Part shown: positions 42,970 to 55,257 of the stretch, one piece after another
How the letters are laid out: every line of letters begins with the position of its first letter
Numbering within the stretch: the first letter of the stretch is position 1
Made by a program: the position numbers and the translations under genes
Assembly (NCBI GenBank): GCA_002989075.1
Contig: PSQN01000005.1
Coordinates: forward strand, 806,001-870,000
Length of the DNA: 64,000 bases
Source of the DNA: Arthonia radiata
Taxonomy: Eukaryota > Ascomycota > Arthoniomycetes > Arthoniales > Arthoniaceae
Direction of reading: 5' to 3'
Notes under the pieces: generated by a model
Told to the model about the DNA's origin: nothing
Database searches by the model: none
What the model saw: only the letters and a program-made list of their open reading frames with translations

Positions 42970-44642
42970 ATGGCTCCGCGATCATTAGCTTCACTATGGC
43001 CTCGCGACATCAACACAGAGGTCAATACTTGGGCAATGGCAGGCACATGGTTTGGCGCCCTCGTTGCTACTCTCGGACTCATTGGCGTTGTCATTCAGCT
43101 CCAATCATGGGTCGCAAACCGCAGACAGCGTCAGCAGCGCTTACTCAAGCAGATCACGGGTCAATATGCGCCTCTAGTAGAGTCAACATTCAAGAACAAA
43201 GGTCTAGTCGAAGGCGTCGCCCCTTCCTTCCATGCTTGGATGCAGGGAGCATACAATGCAAATCAATGCGTTGCCCTCACACAGGGTGATCGAGGCACGA
43301 GTGGTACCAGCAGCTGGAGTCGTCTACTCACTCAAGTCGGTGTCCAGGTAAGCGTGCTATTCATCAATAAAAATCATCCTAACGAGCACACTCAAACAAC
43401 TCTTAGCCTCAGTCTCTTGCCTACTACGGCGGTCCGAATGCCAAATTCTATGCGGTGAGCACGGGACAGCCGAAATCTCGCCCACCTCCTCAAGGCGACT
43501 TGGTCATCGAACAAAGCTCCATCTACTATGGCTTCGCTCCGAACGAGTTCATTGCCCTGCTCATCATCAGCGGCTTCTCACCCACTGGCATGTCGCGCGT
43601 TGGTGCCTCAACAGCCTATCTGGGCAAGCTAGTAATGGGAGAGCACTCTCCTCTCTCATTGCAAGCGAAGTTCGACCCACATGCGGGCGCGGTGGACGTA
43701 TCGGAGGGCCGTGAGACCGAGCGAGACCGGTGCATCGTTCCGGTCAGGCACTGTGTCAATTACGCCGTTGGCTTCGTCCCAATTAGACCACGTGGCGGGC
43801 CTTTAGACGTCGTCATCATGCCAGATTATGGACCATCCACACCACCGTCAGCCCCTTCAGATGAAGCTGCTCTCACGCAGTGGCAAGGGCAGCCCAGCCC
43901 AGCCCAGTTGAACGGCGTTAGGTTCAACCTTGAGTGCCTCGTCTCGGTCTCCGGAGCAGACATGATTCCCTATAACGTCAACACTGAGCGCGCACAAAAA
44001 TACTTCAAGGACGTCATAACACGTATTGTCCCAGGCTTCGGGATACGGCCCGAGACATGTCAAGTCGCTACCCTCGCTCTCTGCGCACTCGCTGATCTGG
44101 AACCCTGGCCCGTTCTTCCCGTTTTGCAGCCTCATTTCGTCCCTCCATTCCTTCCACTGCTAAAGCCATTGGTCGGCTCACGCGCTGATACGGTAGAATT
44201 GCTGCAGCAGAAACTTTTGGAAAATCCCAAGCTGCAGCCCGTATCTGGGTGGGCTAGCATCGAAGAGCAAGCGCAGGAGCTTGGGCAGACAGGTGACATC
44301 TCAAAGGAGTACTTCTCTCGCAGCGCTTCAACGAGTAGCGTCTACTACAAATCGATGATGCTCATTTTTGAGCTCGAAGAGCAGGACCTGAAGGCAATCA
44401 GGACCGAGCTAGCTGCGGCTGCAGTTTGGGAGCTGCTTCTCAGGCCCATTGCCGGTAAGTCATTGAGGGAGAAGGCAATGGCCAACATGCGAGCGTACCT
44501 CGAGCCCACCAGCGTGGGCACAGAGCCCGCTAAGTGGGCAGTCACGGTTTACGCCGCCTTTCTGTATGGCTGGCTCGGCGACTACATGGACGTGGAGATC
44601 GATTTCGAGCATGGCCTGAAACGGCGCATCTTCATCGGCTAG
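42970..44642 (+). CDS. Hypothetical protein with one membrane helix
   Basis: Exons 42970-43347 and 43407-44642, with a 59-base intron (GTAAGC donor, CTTAG acceptor), give 537 residues. An N-terminal membrane helix (about 26-46) is followed by a basic stretch (ANRRQRQQR), so the bulk is probably cytosolic. The large soluble part has no motif I recognise; it contains conserved-looking Trp, Tyr and Pro positions and a helical C-terminal domain. It resembles large fungal-specific families without known function. An in-frame ATG at 42895 would add 25 residues, but 42970 (CCATGGC) has the better context. Signs of transfer or decay are absent. Confidence 0.75.
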
Positions 44643-45560
44643 CTTGAGCCGCCGGCGAGGGTCGCTCCACGTTTGCTAGTGCAGTGAAAGCAAGAAGGTG
44701 CCGAGACCGGGCTTGTGGTCTAGCCGACTTCGACGGGGCTCGCGTGAAGAAGAGTCCTCAGTACAACATCGAGTCCAGGTGCAATCTATGAGCATCGAAG
44801 CCCGGCCGGGCTCGAACGCCCGTCCGCAGTCGCAGTTCTTTCTTTGGCGTGTTGTGAAATCATTAGCTTAGCCCTGTCCTAGAACAACGTGCTGTGCATC
44901 AAGCATAGACGCTAGCCTTCTGAAACAAGCACAAGAAGCTCGCGAGAGAGATAGTGGAAGAGGTGCCAGTCAGGGTCTGATGAAACGTGGATGAGAGTTT
45001 TTCAATTATCAACCGCGCACTTTCAAGAAGAAGGTCCTATAAATTGGGACTAGAGAGGATCCTACACGAGGCTTATTCGAGGCAGATTTCGCAGGATTGA
45101 GGGAGAAAAACAACTCGCAATTGGGGATTTGCCGGCAGAGGACTCCGCAAAGTCGCAGAGTTAGCAGCTCGTGCACCAATGCAAATTGAGTGATCGTCGA
45201 CTGCTTGTTGAAGTAATTTTCATGTCATCTGTTTACGGACGTGCGGACGCTCGTGTACCCGCGTTGTTCCCTCGCCTGCAGGCCATCTCGCGTCCTTTCT
45301 CGCGACCAAGGCGTTCCTCTAGTTCAAGATGGCCAGCTCATCCTTCCGCTACGAACAAGGTAGCTTGCTCAGAGGCCTGAAAAGTGGATTCGTTATCGGC
45401 GTCGTCAGCGTCTTGACGCCCTGACCGTCTGACCCTATCATGTGGTTCACGGCTTTTTATTACCCATTTCTTACTATATATGCCATGTCAATAGGAAGTC
45501 AGTTCGTTTTTCATATGGTAGCCGCACTGAGCTATCAAGGACAGCTTTGAAATCGCAGCC
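44643..45560. other. Intergenic stretch
   Basis: No gene supported. A T-arm-like sequence on the minus strand near 44803-44820 has no matching tRNA body. Confidence 0.45.
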
Positions 45561-46471
45561 ATGACGGCGCAGTCGTCGGAGAGCGAGAGCTTCATCCGCG
45601 CCTCCACCATGACTATGGGTTGGATCTACTTTCTTCTTTGGTCGATTTCCTTCTATCCACAGGTATTCAAGAACATCAGACAGAAATCCACCCAGGGCAT
45701 GTCTCCAGACTTTCCCGTAGCCAACACGCTCGGCCTATCTTGCTACACCATCTACGCGTCGGCACTGCTCTTCTCGCCGGTCATTAGAGCACAGTACGCC
45801 GACAGACATCACGGCCACAAGCCGGAAATTCAATATAATGATCTCGTCTACGGTGCACATGCTGTGTGTATTGAGCTCATTGTACTCAGCCAATATTTCC
45901 CTTGGCTGTGGGGCTTCAGGGCAGATGCAAGACAGAGGCCTAGCTGGGCTATGCTGAGCTTGTGCGGAGCTTGCCTAGCATATTTAGTAGGAACGATACT
46001 ATGGACGGCGGCACACGGGCATCCAGCTTCACCTGCTACGTACAATGGCGCGTGGCTCGACGTGGTACGTTTCCCTGCCCTCTATCCGACTGGATAACCT
46101 GCTCACGCCCTCAGATATACGCCATTGGCAATATCAAGATCTTGCTTACTACAATCAAATACGCATCACAAGCACGATATTTACAGAAACGCCAATCTAC
46201 CGTTGGCTTCGCCATGTCGGCAGTCTGGATGGATATCATCGGCTCCCTTCTGTCCCTCGCCCAGCTCATTATTGATTCAGTCTTGGATAATGACTGGACC
46301 GGTATCACTGGCAATCCTGCAAAGTTCGCGATTGGCAACGTCAGCCTGCTCTTCTCCTTCATGTACGTGCTGCAGCATCACGTGTTGTATCGTGAAGCGA
46401 GAATGAAGGCGAAAGCGATCGAAAGCGAGGACGGCGAGACGGAGCCTTTGATCAGCGGTGCACTAAGGTGA
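45561..46471 (+). CDS. Cystinosin-type PQ-loop transporter
   Basis: A seven-helix PQ-loop protein of the cystinosin/ERS1 family, which exports cystine with protons from the vacuole or lysosome. Exons 45561-46064 and 46115-46471, with a 50-base intron, give 286 residues. The first PQ loop reads YPQVFKNIRQKSTQGMSPDF, with the conserved Pro33-Gln34 and Asp50. The second repeat reads KYASQ-x-R-x2-LQKRQSTVGF, where Ser replaces the Pro of the motif, as in many cystinosins. The seven hydrophobic stretches are spaced as expected, and the end (EPLISGALR) is acidic with a dileucine-like LI that could serve vacuolar sorting. The start at 45561 gives a short hydrophilic N-terminus. Confidence 0.9.
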
Positions 46472-46989
46472 CATTCTGTTTCTTCTAAAATCAATTGCCG
46501 GTATACTTATTCGAGCTCCTCTGCTTGGACTACAAAATGTTGGGATCTAAGACGCCAAGGGCGATGTCACGGATTTGGTCCAACAAACGGTGGCAACCTG
46601 GCTTTGTACGTCGCATCACTTCCAGACGCTTGCACCTACCATCTTCCCACTATGACGCCGAGCATCGATCAGCTTCGCAAGCGCCGAGATGCGGAAATGG
46701 TTCTTGAAGCACCCCATATGCAGAGAAAAGGGGCAGCACTGCTTTGCACGAACGTAGCGATTGCACGCGGCACAGCGGGCACAGCGCTTGTTAACAAACA
46801 ATTTCAACGAGCAAACGGCCCGATCCCAACGTGCAGGGACAACTTCATTTCACGCGGAAAGCACGATCTCACGCCAGTTGCCTCACTTGACTCACTACCA
46901 CTCACATACTCACCTGACCTCACACAACTACGTTTACATCAAATTCATCCTGCCCGAGCCCAGCATTCTTACAGCACCACAACCGCATC
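46472..46989. other. Intergenic stretch
   Basis: 3' end of the cystinosin-type gene and promoter of the next. Nothing else seen. Confidence 0.4.
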
Positions 46990-48471
46990 ATGGGCGGCGC
47001 CCTCTTCACGCACGCCACGGCTACCCACCCAGCCCTCCACGTCCCCGGCCTCCCACCACCCCTCTACTTCACCCTCAAAGCCAACCTCACCACCACCCTC
47101 CTCCAGCACTTCACACACGTCTCCACACCCCACGAAGCCCCCGAGAAGCCCAACCACGGCGACATCGACTTCCTCGTTTGCGAGCCGACCACAAACCCCA
47201 GTCCCACCGTGCTCTCCGGGCAGCACGCTACTATTCTGCACACCGCACTGCACGCCGTCCGCTCCGAGGCCACCGGCTCCCGGCAGAGAAGTTTCGCGGT
47301 CCCAGTCCCGGAATTGGATGAAACCTCCGTCAATGAAGATGGCGCGGAGGCGGGCAAACACGCGTACGCACAAGTGGATCTGACGGTCTGCGCCAGCAAA
47401 CCCCGCCTAGACTGGCTCATGCTCACGCACTCGTACGGCGACCTCTTCCAGATCCTGGGCGTGCAGCTGCGGCCGCTCGGTTTGACGTTTTTGCCGGATG
47501 CGTTTGTCGCGCGTGTGCATCCGCATGTCTTTTCCATTTCTTCGACCCCTGAAGAGACAGCAGGTGAAGTGGAGTACAACCACCCCAAACGCCTCCTCGA
47601 ACTCCCGCTCTCCTCAGACCCCGCCGCTGTGCTGTCCTTCCTCGGTCTAGACAAAGGAAAATGGGAGACAGGCTTCAACAGTTTGGACGAGATCTTCGCG
47701 TTCATCGCCGCGGGGCGTTTCTTCGACCGTCGCACGTTTGAGTATGCTTCCGAATCTCCGGCTTACTCTGACGACGAGAATGCACCACCTAGCAATGTCT
47801 CCGAGCAGAAAACCGCCAACACAGGAACCAGTAAAAAGCGCATGTCAGAAGAGTGGACCACACGCCAGAAATCCCGGGATAAGCGGCGGAAGCGGCTGAG
47901 ACCTATGTACCGACACTTCCTGGAGGAGTGGCTGCCTGCACACCCTGAGGTCGGGCGGCAGGGAAGTGAGAGTGAGGGCGTTGACGGGGAGGGGTTGTAC
48001 GAGACGCGCACGCGGGTGCTTGATGAAGCACTAGACTTCTTCGAAAAGAGGGCGGAGTACGACGACCTCGTTGCGCGATTAAAGGAGAAGCAAGACGAAG
48101 AGACGTTCTGGAGCGAAGTCCGCAGGAGAGTGCCGTTGACAGGTGAGAGGCTGGGGTGCGCTATGAGGGGGTTGAAGAGCTGGGTGGGTTTTGAGGTGAG
48201 GGAGGTGTGGTTGATCAGCCAGGGAAGCGGGGGTGGGGAAGGAGGGAAGACGGTGAGAGTACTGGAGCGCCCGCCGGTGATTCGGAGTAAGCCTGTGAAG
48301 AAAGGGGGAAAGCAGCCGGTGTGGACGCGGGAGAGTGGGTCGGGGAGGCAAGAGTTGTTGGCGTGGGTTGACAGCCATTGGAGTGAGTGTAAGAAACTCG
48401 AGAGGCAGCGGGAGAAGAGAGCGGAGGAGGAGAGGAGGGTCGCGAAGGAGAGGTTACAGCGGAAGGGATAG
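46990..48471 (+). CDS. Conserved fungal protein, nucleotidyltransferase-like
   Basis: Single exon, 493 residues. The N-terminal domain has HGDIDFLV (about 56-63) and, 70 residues on, YAQVDLTVC, which match the [DE]h[DE]h and third-acid h[DE]h pattern of the nucleotidyltransferase superfamily. A GDLFQILGVQLRPLGLTFLPDAF segment follows. The C-terminal half is rich in Lys, Arg, Glu and aromatic residues and ends in a long charged helix, probably a coiled coil or RNA-contacting part. A basic cluster (SRDKRRKRLRP) could direct it to the nucleus. The gene is probably real given its length, regular composition and single ATG. Enzymatic activity is inference; a structure prediction would decide. Confidence 0.75.
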   Translation: MGGALFTHATATHPALHVPGLPPPLYFTLKANLTTTLLQHFTHVSTPHEAPEKPNHGDIDFLVCEPTTNPSPTVLSGQHATILHTALHAVRSEATGSRQRSFAVPVPELDETSVNEDGAEAGKHAYAQVDLTVCASKPRLDWLMLTHSYGDLFQILGVQLRPLGLTFLPDAFVARVHPHVFSISSTPEETAGEVEYNHPKRLLELPLSSDPAAVLSFLGLDKGKWETGFNSLDEIFAFIAAGRFFDRRTFEYASESPAYSDDENAPPSNVSEQKTANTGTSKKRMSEEWTTRQKSRDKRRKRLRPMYRHFLEEWLPAHPEVGRQGSESEGVDGEGLYETRTRVLDEALDFFEKRAEYDDLVARLKEKQDEETFWSEVRRRVPLTGERLGCAMRGLKSWVGFEVREVWLISQGSGGGEGGKTVRVLERPPVIRSKPVKKGGKQPVWTRESGSGRQELLAWVDSHWSECKKLERQREKRAEEERRVAKERLQRKG

Positions 48472-48612
48472 AGGCAGGTACAAGCGGATCGTGTAGGCGA
48501 TATTGGATATCACAAAGCAGGCTCACAGCCCGCGTTCATTCATCAAAGCTCATTACCAAGCACCATGCAGCCTATGTCCCAGTAATGCTGCTCCCAACGC
48601 CAAACGCCTTGC

Positions 48613-51600
48613 TTACTTGCTATTGCCATTACCGAGTATTTCTACAGTTGTTTTACGTTGGTGTCCCTTTTCTGGGCCGCCGCCTTTGTCGTCGGGTTTG
48701 AGTGTTGCGCCTGGGCTAGGGGCGCTGTCTTCTGTGGTGGGTTGTGGGTCATTTCCGGCGGCTTCTTCCTCCTCGGCGTCGAACATGGCGGAGCCGTTTG
48801 TTGACGGCTTCTCCTCTTCTTTCGCGGGAGGTGCGGACTTGACCTGCTTGCTCTTGACGATGTCGACGAGGGACGTGCCGAGATCGTTGGAGCTGTCGAG
48901 CTTGCTGAGACGGGACTGCATGGTGTCGATGTCTTTAAGTAATCTGTGAATGATGAGCATGACGCGCTACTTTGAACGTCTCCAGGAAAACGTACCTCGC
49001 CTTCCCGCCCTCCGTCCCCACCTCCACTCCTTCCAGCGCCTTTCCCCACTCCTCTGCATAGCTCCTGAAAATGGGCGACATGATCATCTTCAGATCTACC
49101 TCGCCAACGTGACGACTCAGCACCCTATGCAAAGTCCCCGTCTCTTTACATATATCCTCGACGAACTTGCTGGGGCCTTCATCACCGTTCTTCGCAAGCT
49201 CATCAAACTGCACCTTCTTCAGCGCGGCTATATGCGCTGTACTCCGGCTACTCATGATATCGACGAGCTTCTCGTGAATGCTGGTCTGATGGTCCTGGAA
49301 CAGCCGCTTTACCTTGTCGAACTCTGCGAGCACGCTTGAGCCAGCAGGAAGATGCCGCCGTGCGAACTCGCGGATGTACGGCATGAGCGCGACGACGAAG
49401 CTGCAGGCTTGCGATGCGAGCGCTAGATGCTTTGAGTTGATGTTCTTGAGGCCAGCGGACTTCGTGGCACCGGCGCCGAGGATGAGCTGGCATGCGCGGG
49501 AGTTGAATAGTTTGAGGTAGTCGAGGAGTCGGATGCAGGCGTCAGGGGCGACAGCAGGGATAGCGGCGATGAGATGCGTGAAGTTCGTGATGCCAGGGAG
49601 GAGGGCTTGTGCGGAGGGAACAAGGAAGAAGCGGTGGTCATCAATGTGCGCGGCGCGAGTTGTGGGCTTGTCGGAGGTGTTGCCGTTCGGTTGAGATGTG
49701 CCATTAATCTGAGGGACAGTGAGCTCGTCTTGCCACAGTCGGGTATACGATGTCCAGGCGTTGGGCGTGGTGGTCATGGAGTCGAGGAGGCGTTGGAGGA
49801 GAGTGCTCGCTTCGTCGTCAAAGTCTCTGGGATCCCAGCGATCGGTTTCAAGCGTGCTGTTGATCTGTTGCTTTTGCGTTTCCGAGAGGATGTTGAGGAA
49901 GTCTTTGATCTGGGCATTGACGACCTCTTTGAGGGCATCACCGCTCCGGGAAGATACGGCTTCGCATTCATCTGCAAAGAGTCGATTGAGCACGAACCAA
50001 CGTAGGAACAATTCGAGCGGTAAATGCGTGTTCTCTTCTCGTCGTACTTTCAGAACTTTGGTGATCTGGCCCTGAACGATGTCGACGGCCTGACCCAACA
50101 GCGCGGAGAGATCGAGTGCTTCTGTGACCTCTTCGCGCACGTTGCTGGGCTCTGGTGTGCTGTTGACTTGGATCTCTGGGTTCTCAGAAGCTTTCGTCGA
50201 CGTCTGTGCTTCAGCTGCGGTAGTGTCGATGGTCACGGTCACATCTAGCAAGATCTTTGTTTGCATGACGAGGCGTCTTAATGCTTCACCGACGGTCGTA
50301 TACACGTTCGTAAGTAGACCCTCCATAGCTTCCGCGTCCAATGCGCGGAGGTTGCGCGCCAATATCGCTGACTTCTCTTGCTGTGTTAACCGTCTCCCGC
50401 CTCGCGTGGATACAGAAGTAGCCGATTCGTTGTCCTCGTCGTTGGAACTAGGAAGCTGCGCACGTATCATGCTCTTCATCTCGCGCATGACAGCATCACG
50501 ATACGCAGTCGCTGCTTGACTTGCCTGCCCCGCGCGGTTCAAACCAGCAAGCGTGGCGAGTAGAGTAGAGCGGAGGCCCTCGCTAGTGTCCAGATACGTC
50601 GGCGCGACCGATTGGTGTCTCCTATGATCACTGCGTCCCCGAAATGTTGCTTGAGCATAACGCTGTAACGTTTGTCGCTGTGGCACGCTTTTGACATGCT
50701 CTCGAAGATCGTTGAGCAGCGCGTCTTTGAAACGATCCTCGAAGCCGCGACCAATGCGTGAGCGAAGTTGCGCTATGCCTTCCGATATGCCTTCTAAGGC
50801 CTTCAAACTGCGCAGATCGATTCGGTTTTCCGATTTGCTCTCTGCTCCATCCATGTTCGTGGCACGGCCTGTGATCAGATCCTCTAGTCCATCTATTCGA
50901 GATGATGCTTCTTCGACATTGCCATCATCAACAAGCTCCTCGCACTTCTTGGCTTCCTCAACAACCTCGCAGAGCTGCGCCACCGCTAAGCCCAGCCTTC
51001 TTAAGTTTTCTCGTTTTCGACGCATGCCTGCCAGCTTCAGTCCACCCAACGCCATCTCTCGATCCATATCCTGTAGAGCTGAGCGAAGATTCTTGATCTT
51101 ATCAATAGAGTCTGCAGCCTCCCCTTGCAGCTCTTTCAACGATCCCAGTGCTGCGAAGAAAGACGATGATGCGGCGGCTATTGACGAGATGAGGTGGACC
51201 TCGACGGTGTCCATGTACCATGACAGCTTCTCTTGCAAGATCGCATTGGTATGCAACGCTTTTCTGGGCTGAGTCGGTGCTGTCGCAGTGCCATTTGCAT
51301 TCGCCTGGCCATCCTTCAGCGCTCCTCGCTCAGGCGGGATGATATCCGAGAATTCAGAAATAACATCAAATGTGCGCGGATTCTCGAGGTGAAAGTCTTC
51401 ATCGAAGTAAATGTTAGGTATAGTGGACAAAGGTGTAGGTCCCTGTAACGCGCGGCGATTTCGCAGTGATCGGGGTGTTCCAGAGCCTGGTGTCTGTGGT
51501 GGAGAGAACGTGCTTTCACGTTTACTACTTGTAGGCGATGTCACGGTCTGTCCCCTTACATGCTTGCCGAAGACATCTGAGAACTCATCATGATTCTCTG

Positions 51601-52078
51601 CTGCTCGTATCCTACTCGTCAATGTGTCCGAAGCTTCTGCACTAGCTGCTTTCGCACGGTTGAACGAATCAAATAGCGGACCAACTTGGGATAAATAACT
51701 GTTGAAAGCGGAAGACTCTACATGGGGTATAGAGGTCAAAGTGACGGGCGCGATATCCTTGGGGCCTGGAGGACGATGTGACGAAGATTGAGGGAGTGAG
51801 GTATGCGGGATTAAGCCGGTACGGACTATCGCAGGCGATAACAAGGTTGAGATCGCGTTTTGTGACCATTTGTTCTCCTGCGTATTCGCGGGCGCCGTAT
51901 CCAATGTGCCTCCGATAGAGCTGGTAATACTTGCGGCTGATCCTCTTCGTGCTGGCGCGCCGCCGGCGGTGCCCGGCCTGTGTATGGTGGAAACATTCCT
52001 AGGGTATTGTGGCCTCGATCGTAGAACGCTTGGTGATGTGGGTGTTTCTTTACTGTCTGAGGTTCGGCGGTGGGACAT
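48613..52078 (-). CDS. VPS54: VPS54, GARP tethering complex subunit
   Basis: Large subunit of the Golgi-associated retrograde protein complex, which tethers endosome-derived vesicles at the trans-Golgi with Vps51-53. Exons 52078-48996 and 48943-48613, with a 52-base intron near the 3' end, give 1137 residues. The disordered N-terminus (about 150 residues, Ser/Pro/Thr-rich) leads to the signature segment IPNIYFDEDFHLENPRTFDV found in VPS54 proteins, then long helical-bundle stretches including coiled coils (KIKNLRSALQDMDRE), and the VPS54 C-terminal domain (LFADECEAV...). After splicing the last exon adds a helical segment and a disordered Glu/Pro-rich tail ending in GNGNSK. The gene is divergent to MCM5; 428 bases separate the start codons. 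Confidence 0.93.
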
Positions 52079-52386
52079 AATAGGATTGCGGAGTGCTCGG
52101 ATGGTGGATGCATTAGTATTGCGAACTGGTCAGCGAGCTGTGTCGCATCGATGATGAAGCTAGTGATTCTGGAAGTACCATCAAGAAGCGCGATATGCCC
52201 TTCCGGCCGCAAAGAGCACGACAACGCAGCCAGACATGCAGGCCATCTCCTGCCAATGCGTCCTTACGAAGCCATCTCAAAGCCAAGAGACGGAGGTTTC
52301 CGCGCGCAGTAGTCAAAATTACTATGATAGGCGATATGAGCGCAGCAGGCACTATGCTTGATATGGCCTTAATTGACCCATCCAAG

Positions 52387-52413
52387 ACGCGTCGCGTCTT
52401 TCAACGGACGCGT
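52387..52413. promoter_or_regulatory. Pair of MCB (MluI cell-cycle box) elements
   Basis: Two perfect ACGCGT sites, 52387-52392 and 52408-52413, with further CGCGTC-type core between them. MCB sites are bound by the Mbp1-Swi6 factor (MBF) and drive G1/S expression in fungi. They lie 94 and 115 bases before the MCM5 start, a position and spacing that fit. They are in the divergent VPS54-MCM5 interval but closer to MCM5. Confidence 0.7.
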
Positions 52414-52506
52414 CTCATATACCCCCTCGATCCTGGATCTCTCTTCGCACATTTCTTCTGTCGCAACAGCTCTACTTCTGGCGCAAAACGACGACCCGCA
52501 CGAAAG

Positions 52507-54818
52507 ATGGATACCCGATCAGCGTACACTGTCAGCGTATATCCCCCTGATCAAGACTATCACGGACCGGACACCAGGGTGTGGACACAGCAAGCGCTCA
52601 CGAACTTCATACTCGACTTCCACATTGACAATGTTTTCATCTATCGGTGCGCTGCGAAAATTTCTCGTGTGACCGACATGATGCTAACACGTTAGAAGCG
52701 ATCAAATCCGAGAAAATGTTTTAGTAAAGCAATACTTTTGCGAGATTGACATTGCTCATTTCATCTCATACAATGAAGAGCTCGCAAGCCGGCTAAAAAA
52801 CGAGCCTGCGGACATCATACCAATCGTAAGGCGATTTTCGAGCTTGTGCCTATATCTATGCTCACTTCGTACAGTTCGAGGAGGCTTTGAAGCAATGCAC
52901 TCAACGTATTGTCTTCCCCTCTCAGCGAGACATCGTCAGCTCCCTCCCTAAGCATCAACTCCTCATTCGGTCATCAGCCGCCGTCACGCCTATTCGCGAT
53001 CTCGGCGCCACCAGTGTCTCCCACTTAGTGCGCATACCCGGCATCATCATTGGCGCTTCGACGCTGTCATCAAAAGCGACTATGCTCACAATCCAATGTC
53101 GATCATGCCAACATATCGACTATGTCCCGGTCATTGATGGATTCGCTGGCGTCTCGCTGCCTAGAACATGTTCACGACCAAAACAGCCGGACGAACAGTC
53201 CACACAATGTCCCTTAGATCCTTACTACGTTGTACATGAGAGATGTCAGTTTATTGACCAGCAGGTGTTGAAGCTGCAAGAAGCGCCAGACCAAGTGCCA
53301 GTCGGAGAACTACCACGACATGTATTGATATCTGCCGATCGATACCTTGCGAACCAGGTTGTTCCAGGATCGCGGTGCACCATGACAGGTATCTACTCGG
53401 TCTATCAGAGCAAGGGTGCGAAGACGTCTTCAAATTCAGCAGTGGCTATTCGACAACCCTACATACGCGCAGTCGGCATTTCGAGCGATGCGGATCATAC
53501 AGCCAAAGGGCACGCACTCTTTTCCGATGCCGAGGAACAAGAGTTCCTTGAGCTCAGCAGGCGACCTGACCTGTATGAAATGTTCGCAGACTGCATCGCG
53601 CCTTCGATCTACGGCAACCGAGACATCAAGAAGGCAATCGCATGTCTATTGCTGGGCGGCTCGAAGAAGGTTCTACCGGATGGCATGCGGCTCAGAGGAG
53701 ACATCAACGTCCTGCTGCTCGGTGATCCAGGTACCGCAAAGTCACAGCTGCTCAAATTCGTGGAGCGCGTTGCACCGATCGCCATTTATACATCCGGAAA
53801 AGGATCATCCGCAGCTGGTCTGACAGCTTCAGTACAACGAGATGCCGGTACAAGAGAATTCTACCTCGAAGGAGGTGCGATGGTGTTAGCAGATAGTGGT
53901 GTCGTGTGTATTGACGAATTTGACAAGATGCGAGACGAGGACCGTGTTGCAATACATGAGGCCATGGAACAGCAAACAATCTCCATCGCAAAGGCTGGCA
54001 TTACAACAATCTTGAACGCACGAACGAGCGTGTTAGCAGCGGCGAACCCGATCTTCGGCCGTTACGACGACCTTAAAACTCCTGGAGAGAATATCGACTT
54101 TCAGACTACGATTCTCTCTCGGTTCGACATGATCTTCATTGTTCGAGACGAGCATGATCGTGCTCGAGATGAGAAGATGGCTCGGCACGTCATGGGCATC
54201 CACATGAACGGTCAGGGGCCTAACAATCAAGAGGAGCAAGTCCAGGCTCCGATCCCGAGTGAGAAGATGAAGCGATACATTTCCTACTGCAAGCAACGTT
54301 GCGCGCCTCAATTGAGCGAAGCGGCGGCAGAGCGCCTGTCAAGCAACTTTATCGCCCTGCGAGAGCAGCTTCAGCACTCCGAAACCGCCGCGGGAGCGCG
54401 AAGTACAGTGCCAATCACAGTGCGTCAGCTCGAGGCCGTGGTCCGTATTTCAGAGTCTCTGGCCAAGCTCCAGCTTTCGCCTGTGGCCGACGAGTCACAC
54501 GTAGACGAAGCTATTAGGCTGTTCCTCGCGTCCACGATGGATGCTGCCACCAGCGGGGAGAACAGTCAGCACGGCCAAGCTGCAGCCGGATCGGGGGGCA
54601 ACCGGGAGCTGATGACTGACGTGAACAAATGTGAGGAAGAGCTTAGGAGACGGTTACCCGTCGGCTGGAACACCAACATCTCAACGCTCAAGAAGGAATT
54701 TGTACACGGACGAGGCTATTCTGAGCAGGTTCTATCGAGAGCTTTGTTGGTGATGCAGCGGCGAGAGACAGTACAGATGAGAAGCGGCGGACATCAGGTG
54801 TTCAGAATAGGCGCTTGA
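52507..54818 (+). CDS. MCM5: MCM5, replicative helicase subunit
   Basis: A subunit of the MCM2-7 helicase that licenses origins and unwinds DNA, acting in the nucleus. Exons 52507-52646, 52696-52825 and 52875-54818, with two 49-base introns, give 737 residues, normal for MCM5. Splicing rebuilds the N-terminal segment [24 protein letters not shown] zinc-binding Cys set (about 165, 168, 189 and 202) follows. Walker A GDPGTAKS (about 373-380), Walker B CIDEFDK and the arginine finger SRFDMIF are intact. The C-terminal winged-helix region ends in IGA. Two MCB elements in the promoter fit G1/S expression, as known for MCM genes in other fungi. Name assignment is by recognition of the MCM5-specific N-terminus. 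Confidence 0.96.
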
Positions 54819-55257
54819 AGGGAGCTCGTTGTGTGCATGGCTTGAATGGTTTACGATGGGAACGGGAAGTTGTAATTGTTATATGCATGGCGTTTGGGTG
54901 CTACATTGTGCCGTCTATGGATGGAAGAGGTGCTTTCTGACATGAACAAGACGAAAGCAGATAGATGATGTCCTCAGCCGCAGAAAGGGCGCCTATGAAT
55001 AATGCATTGTCATGAGGTCGTGTCAAGTGCAGCATTTACAAGTCGCGTGTTTCACATTTGCATGCATCCACGTCAAAGCACTGCAGAAGCCCTGCGCCTA
55101 TAACTACCTACACGGTCCCATCCTTCGAGGAACATCAAAGATTAGATTCTCGTGAAGAGGGGAAGTCGGGGTCGTTATCGTGGACATGTGAGAGCTAGCC
55201 GAGTAGGCGGAGCGCTCCAGTGACGCCATTAACCTCCACGACCACCTTCCCAGAGAC
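54819..55257. other. Intergenic stretch
   Basis: Downstream of MCM5 and upstream of the probable first exon of the GID7-type gene. Nothing else seen. Confidence 0.35.

Noticed and set aside
44795-44825. T-arm-like sequence on the minus strand (GGGCGTTCGAGCCC)
   Set aside because: No D-arm, anticodon stem or matching acceptor strand was found within tRNA distance.
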